A stretch of DNA of 64,000 nt from Gelatiniphilus marinus (GTDB taxonomy: Bacteria > Bacteroidota > Bacteroidia > Flavobacteriales > Flavobacteriaceae). The stretch lies in assembly GCF_042678305.1 (NCBI RefSeq), contig NZ_JBHUDT010000002.1; one strand, written 5' to 3'. Within the stretch, counting starts at the first letter, position 1. The number at the start of each line of letters is the position of its first letter. Positions 60,274 through 64,000 of the stretch are shown in pieces. The position numbers and the translations under genes are program-made. The notes below the pieces were generated by a model. That model was not told the DNA's origin. It was given only the letters and a program-made list of their open reading frames with translations, and searched no databases.

Positions 60274-60366
60274 TTCATGAACACCTCATTTAAATGGATG
60301 TTTATGAACAAATAAGTTCAGCACATAAAAAAAATCTCGCATAAACGAGATTAATCAACAAATATA
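60274..60366 (-). promoter_or_regulatory. greA promoter and structured leader with a terminator-like hairpin
   Basis: CAAATATA (60359-60366) is the reverse complement of the -7 box TATATTTG, so transcription should start near 60352. The first bases form AATCTCG-TTTATG-CGAGATT (60352-60333), a 7-bp stem, followed by a run of U (60332-60327). Further on a 10-bp imperfect inverted repeat TTCATGAACA/TGTTTATGAA (60274-60283, 60299-60308) encloses CATTTAAATG. The start codon is about 95 bases after the first hairpin. Confidence 0.55.
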
Positions 60367-60425
60367 CAAAATATTTATCTCAATTACCTTTTTGTTAGTA
60401 AATTGCGATTTAATTTTTAAGCATA

Positions 60426-60851
60426 ATGAAGCCTTATTTTTATCTTTTAATTTTCATGATTTTCACGGCTTGCAGCAAAAATTCTGATGATAAAAACTGT
60501 AAATTTTTATTGGATGTAAGTGTTAATGTGACGATTAATTTAAATTTACCGCAGTATAATCAACTTAATTCTATAGGGAATTCGGTTTATGTGGCAAATG
60601 CGGGAAATGGCGGGGTTATTGTTACCAATGCTGGTTCTGGGTTTTTGGCTTGGGATGCTGCCGACCCCAACCATACGCCAACCTCTTGCTCGATAGTTTC
60701 CGGTTCTGGTTTAGAAGGTATTTGCGGTTGTGCTGATGCCAACAAATATAGTTTTGTAACCGGACAGCCTCTAGAAAATTCAACCCTGCAATGTGGTTTA
60801 AGAAATTATCGTGTTGAACAAAACGGGAATACCCTTTTAATTTTCAACTAA
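60426..60851 (+). CDS. Rieske-like lipoprotein without cluster ligands
   Basis: 141 residues. Lipoprotein signal FMIFTACSKNSDD with Cys at 16. The C-terminal half (CGCADANKYSFVTGQPLENSTLQC, then LRNYRVEQNGNTLLIF) has the outline of a Rieske domain, in which CPCHGSxF binds the [2Fe-2S] cluster. But the His that follows Cys is replaced (CGCAD) and the first CxH is also lost (TSCSIV). It may be a fold-only relative. Convergent with the TonB receptor and bounded by a terminator. Confidence 0.55.
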   Translation: MKPYFYLLIFMIFTACSKNSDDKNCKFLLDVSVNVTINLNLPQYNQLNSIGNSVYVANAGNGGVIVTNAGSGFLAWDAADPNHTPTSCSIVSGSGLEGICGCADANKYSFVTGQPLENSTLQCGLRNYRVEQNGNTLLIFN

Positions 60852-60877
60852 AAAGCCCCAGAATAAATACTGAGGCT
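60849..60877. terminator. bidirectional terminator between convergent genes
   Basis: AAAGCCCCAG pairs with CTGAGGCTTT with one mismatch. Read toward the minus strand, it ends in CTTTTTAG. It serves the TonB receptor transcript and perhaps the lipoprotein gene. Confidence 0.65.
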
Positions 60878-60903
60878 TTGATGTAAAATAAATCTTCTTT
60901 TTT

Positions 60904-63093
60904 TTAGAACTTTAATGTTGCACCAAGCAAAAAGTTGGTAGTTGCTTGCGGATAATAGCCTGCACCCTCAATGGTTGTTGTAACTCCCGGAGTGCTCCAG
61001 GTATCATCATAAGTGTAATAATAGCCGTTTGACACATATTTTTCTCCAAAAATATTATTTACCAAACCAGAAAGGACAATGGCTTTAAAAAGCGATTTGG
61101 TTTTAATCTCGTAAGTTATATTAAAATCATTTACAAAATAGCTGTCTAATTTTGAAGCTTGCGAATCGTTATTCCCCATAAATTGTTCACCGACGTATTT
61201 ACTTAAAAATGACATTTGAAAGTGTTTTGCTGGACTATAAACCAAAGCATTCGCTGCAACCAATTCCGGTGAAAAAGAAATGTTTGTTTTGCCCAAGTTT
61301 TCCAAAACACCATCACGCTGAAAAAACGATTCTTTGTTTTTATTCGAACTTATTGTAAAATTTGGTTGAACAGCAAACTGCTCAGAAATCCGTATGGCTG
61401 CATCAACCTCTAAACCCAATCGGTAACTATCGCCACTATTGGTTCTAATAGGTGTGCCCGTATTGTCTATGGCACCTGTTAAAACCAATTGCTCGTTGTA
61501 TAGCATATAATAGGCATTGGCGTTAATTCTGAATCCTTTATTATGGTGCCTCCAGCCTAATTCGAAATCGTTTAACTGCTCCGGTTTAATATTCGGGTTG
61601 CTTTCAAAATCGCTACGGCTTGGTTCTCTGTTTGCCCTGGCATAAGAAAAATACAGGTTGTTATTGGTATCTAATTCATAGGTAATTCCTGCTTTTGGGT
61701 TGAAAAAGTTATACTGCTCGTCAACCAATAAATTAATCCTATCTGATGTTAACCCTGTGGTTTTGTAATTTACAAAGCGCATTTGCAAATCGCCGTACAA
61801 ACTCACTTTATCGTTAAGTCGATAGGTGGCCTTTGTAAACAGGCTAAAGTCTTTTTTTTTGCCTTGTCCGTTATAATAATGGTCGCCTATTTCAGAATCA
61901 CTTGCAAAGCGTGCCCATATTATTTCGCCATAATGATCGCCAATATAACTGCTGTACGATAAGCCAAAATTCATGTCTAATACATTCGTTTTGTAATTTG
62001 CGCCCGCATTTACCACATAAAAATTGTTGTCTAACCACCTGCGACGGATTAAATCGGTTTCATCAATGGTTTCGCCACCAATATTAATTGGGGTTAAATC
62101 GTATTCATCAAAAGGTTCATCTTCTTTATATTGCTCAAAATAACCCCGCCCTTTGGTATAATTCAAAGCTAGGTTTGTAGACCAATAGTTGTTGTAACGC
62201 TCGTTCCAATGTAATTGGTAATGGTCTTGTTGGTAATTGTCTTCTTCGTTTTCATGAAATCGGGTAACGCCATTTTCATCGGTGTATTCGCCTGCGGTAT
62301 TATAGGTTCTGTTGTTTTTCAAAAGGTCTAAATCTTCTAAACCGTTCCACGATTGATACGTAATTTCATGGCCGCTAAATGTAATGGCCTTTATTAGCGT
62401 ATTATCATCTACGTAAGCCCCTTGAAGGAAGTACGATTTTAAACCGGATGAAGCTCTGTCAATATAACCATCGGATTTAATTTTAGATAATCGCCCCGCA
62501 ATCTCTATATTATTATTGAGTTTGCCCGTGCTAAATTTAATACTGTGCTTTCTTGTATTATAACTTCCGAAGGTGTTGGATATTTCACCCTTAGCTTCCT
62601 CTGAAACCGCATCGGTAAGCACATTGATACTCGCCCCAAAAGCACCCGAACCGTTGGTTGATGTACCTACGCCACGTTGCAGTTGTAAACTTTCTACCGA
62701 AGAAGCAAAATCGCCTAAATTCACCCAAAATGTCCCTAAAGATTCCGCATCGTTGTACGGAATGCCATTGAGTGTAATATTGGTTGATTGCGCATTAATA
62801 CCACGTATGCGAATACCTGTGTAACCCACGCCAGCGCCAGCATCGGTGGTCGTTACAACCGATGGCAAATAGTTTAACAAAACAGGAATGTCCTGTCCTA
62901 AATTGCGTTTTGCCAACTGTTTTTTGGTAAGGTTGGAGTGTGTGATGGGCGATGTCGCATTTACACGAACGGCTTTTACTAAAACTTCGTCCAGATTTTC
63001 AATTTTTGTTGTGTCTTGCTGGGTTTGATTTTGTTGTGCTGTTGCACGGACTGATAACACTAAAAGTGTTAAAAAAAGAAAAATGTTTTTCAT
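60904..63093 (-). CDS. TonB-dependent outer-membrane receptor, TPP-riboswitch controlled
   Basis: 729 residues. Signal peptide to about 19 (VRATAQQ), then the plug (LDEVLVKAVRVNATSPITHSN, GIRIRGINAQSTNITLNGIPYND, ESLQLQRGVGTSTNGSGAFGASINV) and the 22-strand barrel, ending LLGATLKF with terminal Phe. There is no SusD partner. A TPP riboswitch about 140 bases upstream strongly suggests import of thiamine or a precursor. The receptor stands alone on this strand between arfB and the Rieske-like gene. Confidence 0.9.
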   Translation of the reverse strand: MKNIFLFLTLLVLSVRATAQQNQTQQDTTKIENLDEVLVKAVRVNATSPITHSNLTKKQLAKRNLGQDIPVLLNYLPSVVTTTDAGAGVGYTGIRIRGINAQSTNITLNGIPYNDAESLGTFWVNLGDFASSVESLQLQRGVGTSTNGSGAFGASINVLTDAVSEEAKGEISNTFGSYNTRKHSIKFSTGKLNNNIEIAGRLSKIKSDGYIDRASSGLKSYFLQGAYVDDNTLIKAITFSGHEITYQSWNGLEDLDLLKNNRTYNTAGEYTDENGVTRFHENEEDNYQQDHYQLHWNERYNNYWSTNLALNYTKGRGYFEQYKEDEPFDEYDLTPINIGGETIDETDLIRRRWLDNNFYVVNAGANYKTNVLDMNFGLSYSSYIGDHYGEIIWARFASDSEIGDHYYNGQGKKKDFSLFTKATYRLNDKVSLYGDLQMRFVNYKTTGLTSDRINLLVDEQYNFFNPKAGITYELDTNNNLYFSYARANREPSRSDFESNPNIKPEQLNDFELGWRHHNKGFRINANAYYMLYNEQLVLTGAIDNTGTPIRTNSGDSYRLGLEVDAAIRISEQFAVQPNFTISSNKNKESFFQRDGVLENLGKTNISFSPELVAANALVYSPAKHFQMSFLSKYVGEQFMGNNDSQASKLDSYFVNDFNITYEIKTKSLFKAIVLSGLVNNIFGEKYVSNGYYYTYDDTWSTPGVTTTIEGAGYYPQATTNFLLGATLKF

Positions 63094-63234
63094 TACGATT
63101 ATGTTTATAATCGAATAAAAAGAGGCAATTATTCTTTAATTGTTATTGATTTGTTTTAGAATTAATGCGACAGATTGCTGTATTGTTAATAAACTCCTCG
63201 GCAATGTCGATAATTTTTCTAAATGGCGATTATC

Positions 63235-63388
63235 GCCTTCCTTAGCAGCATACCTGCTCAGGTTCAATGGGTATGATCTCAGCCTTTTGGAAGTTAAAAA
63301 TTAAAAGCTAAAAGTTAAAAGTCTAAATTTTTAGACTGCTAACTGAAAACTGATGACTGCTAACTGAAAAAGCACCCCTTTTTTGAGA
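63235..63388 (-). ncRNA. TPP riboswitch with long P3 insertion
   Basis: On the minus strand: GGGGTGC (63378-63372), then CTTTT/AAAAG as P2, GGCTGAGATCATACCC (63284-63269) with the invariant CTGAGA, and TTGAACCTGAGCAGGTATGC followed by TGCTAAGGAAGGC (63267-63235), where AGCAG/CTGCT is P5. Between the P2 strands lies a long, low-complexity P3 arm of about 78 bases, including GACTGCTAACTG twice (63334-63345, 63355-63366). The 3' end of the aptamer (ATTATCG, 63229-63235) can pair with CGATAAT (63208-63214), a possible expression platform. The P1 stem is not obvious. Confidence 0.88.
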
Positions 63389-63442
63389 ACGCTGCAAAGT
63401 TAAATAACAATTAATAATTAACAGTTAAAAATTAATAATTTT

Positions 63443-63850
63443 TTAATCGAAATCTGGTTTTTTTCGATTCGCCTTTTTCTCTGAACGATGCCGTTTGCTC
63501 TTCAATCGTTTTCTAATAACCGATTTTGGAATTTTAGTTGGAATTCGTTTTTTAGGAACAATTAAAGATGAAGTTATCAAAGCTAAAAACCTCTTAATTA
63601 CCAAATCTTTGTTTTTATGCTGGCTTCTGCTTTCCTCGCACTGCAAAATTAGCAGGCCGTCTTTGGTTAACCGTTTTTTTAGCTTGTTTTGCAAACGTTC
63701 TTTTTGATGGGCGTTAAGCGCAAGTGATTCTAACACATTAAAAACCAACTCAATTTTTGAAGATACCTTATTTACATGTTGTCCGCCAGCACCAGAACTT
63801 CTAACGGCTTTAAATTTTAACTCTTGTAAAAGGGCTTCTTTATTAATCAT
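63443..63850 (-). CDS. arfB: alternative ribosome-rescue peptidyl-tRNA hydrolase ArfB
   Basis: 135 residues. The GGQ motif is in RSSGAGGQHVNKVSSKIEL, followed by the basic tail RKRLKSKRHRSEKKANRKK that enters the empty mRNA channel of a stalled ribosome. It lacks the codon-recognition domains of true release factors. Its ATG overlaps the stop codon of the upstream gene (ATGA), so the two are translationally coupled. Confidence 0.92.
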   Translation of the reverse strand: MINKEALLQELKFKAVRSSGAGGQHVNKVSSKIELVFNVLESLALNAHQKERLQNKLKKRLTKDGLLILQCEESRSQHKNKDLVIKRFLALITSSLIVPKKRIPTKIPKSVIRKRLKSKRHRSEKKANRKKPDFD

Positions 63851-64000
63851 GCCAAATCTTGGTGCTCGGGTTTTAGCAAATCGTTTACCGTTTTTACAGG
63901 ATTAAAGGTTTCTACGGGTACTTCAACAAAAATAGAATTCCAATAGGCCATACTACCATTCCACAGCCCAGGTAGTTCCAGTGCTTTTATATCAACACCG
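63847..64000 (-). CDS. DUF4301-like protein, C-terminal fragment (cut by window edge)
   Basis: The last 50 residues, reading ELPGLWNGSMAYWNSIFVEV, then PVETFNPVKTVNDLLKPEHQ, end at a TGA that overlaps the arfB start. This is the typical C-terminus of DUF4301 proteins, nucleotidyltransferase-like proteins of unknown role. The rest lies outside the window. Confidence 0.65.
   Translation of the reverse strand, partial: GVDIKALELPGLWNGSMAYWNSIFVEVPVETFNPVKTVNDLLKPEHQDLA

Noticed and set aside
60333..60352. Hairpin upstream of greA as terminator of the TonB receptor transcript
   Set aside because: A better terminator lies at 60849-60877, directly after the receptor gene; the hairpin at 60333 is more likely part of the greA leader. 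Not fully excluded.
1..64000. CRISPR arrays, tRNA and rRNA genes, prophage or ICE genes
   Set aside because: No regularly spaced repeats, no tRNA cloverleaf or rRNA sequence, and no integrase, capsid or transfer genes recognised by reading; a tRNAscan-SE or Infernal run would confirm.

Overview
The window looks like a chromosomal segment of a Bacteroidota bacterium, most likely family Flavobacteriaceae. The support is: AT-rich DNA; promoters of the Bacteroidota type (TAnnTTTG at -7) upstream of many genes; proteins with type IX secretion (T9SS) C-terminal domains; an S46 dipeptidyl-peptidase; a TonB-dependent receptor under a TPP riboswitch; a long S16 tail; and several families common in flavobacteria (DUF2024, DUF3098, DUF3127, PA2169-like four-helix protein, CotH kinase lipoprotein). 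I saw no rRNA or tRNA gene, CRISPR array, prophage or conjugative element. The only sign of an insertion sequence is the first 19 codons of an IS1595-like transposase cut by the left edge.

Layout. 1-2240: a small regulon (thioredoxin-like protein, lipoprotein, DUF2024 protein, MarR regulator) in which three copies of one palindrome lie on three promoters. 2245-2900: a GIY-YIG nuclease pseudogene between palindromic REP-like repeats. 2909-15600: housekeeping genes (dnaE fused to a DnaQ-type exonuclease, a lactonase-like lipoprotein, rpsP with a structured leader, rimM, trmN6, a glutaryl-CoA dehydrogenase-like gene, a phosphoesterase, then ferredoxin/Nfu/Mrp). 15700-21850: Fic protein, trmB-lysE-ATL operon, glycosyltransferase and a PhoR/PhoB-like pair. 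22050-28250: two T9SS cargo proteins, a LuxE-like synthetase, an Lrp regulator, a broken DUF3575 gene and a CotH lipoprotein. 28340-43730: glyS, TPR protein, comF, Ig-like lipoprotein, an omega-amidase/aminotransferase pair, S46 peptidase, a LytS/LytTR system beside a thioredoxin-TPR gene that carries a good LytTR site, a membrane MutS-like ATPase and a YugP-type protease. 43815-53090: SemiSWEET, leuS (with repeat-derived peptides inside the coding sequence), EamA transporter, the ftsX-DUF3098-uppP-truB run, a beta-barrel protein and a TonB-like protein. 53090-64000: tag, two PPK2 kinases, aat, DUF3127, flavin reductase, histidine kinase, HIT, greA with a structured leader, a Rieske-like lipoprotein, the TPP-controlled TonB receptor, arfB and the end of a DUF4301-like gene.

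Most interesting points: (1) the three-operator MarR circuit around thiol/Cys-rich proteins; (2) dispersed palindromic repeats, which bracket the GIY-YIG pseudogene, lie in leaders, mimic protein N-termini and have entered leuS in frame twice; (3) a LytTR-type direct repeat that links the LytS/LytTR pair to the divergent thioredoxin gene; (4) a terminator-like hairpin at the predicted 5' end of greA mRNA; (5) a TPP riboswitch whose P3 arm carries a low-complexity insertion. Two genes are broken by single-base changes in homopolymers, so sequencing error should be excluded first.
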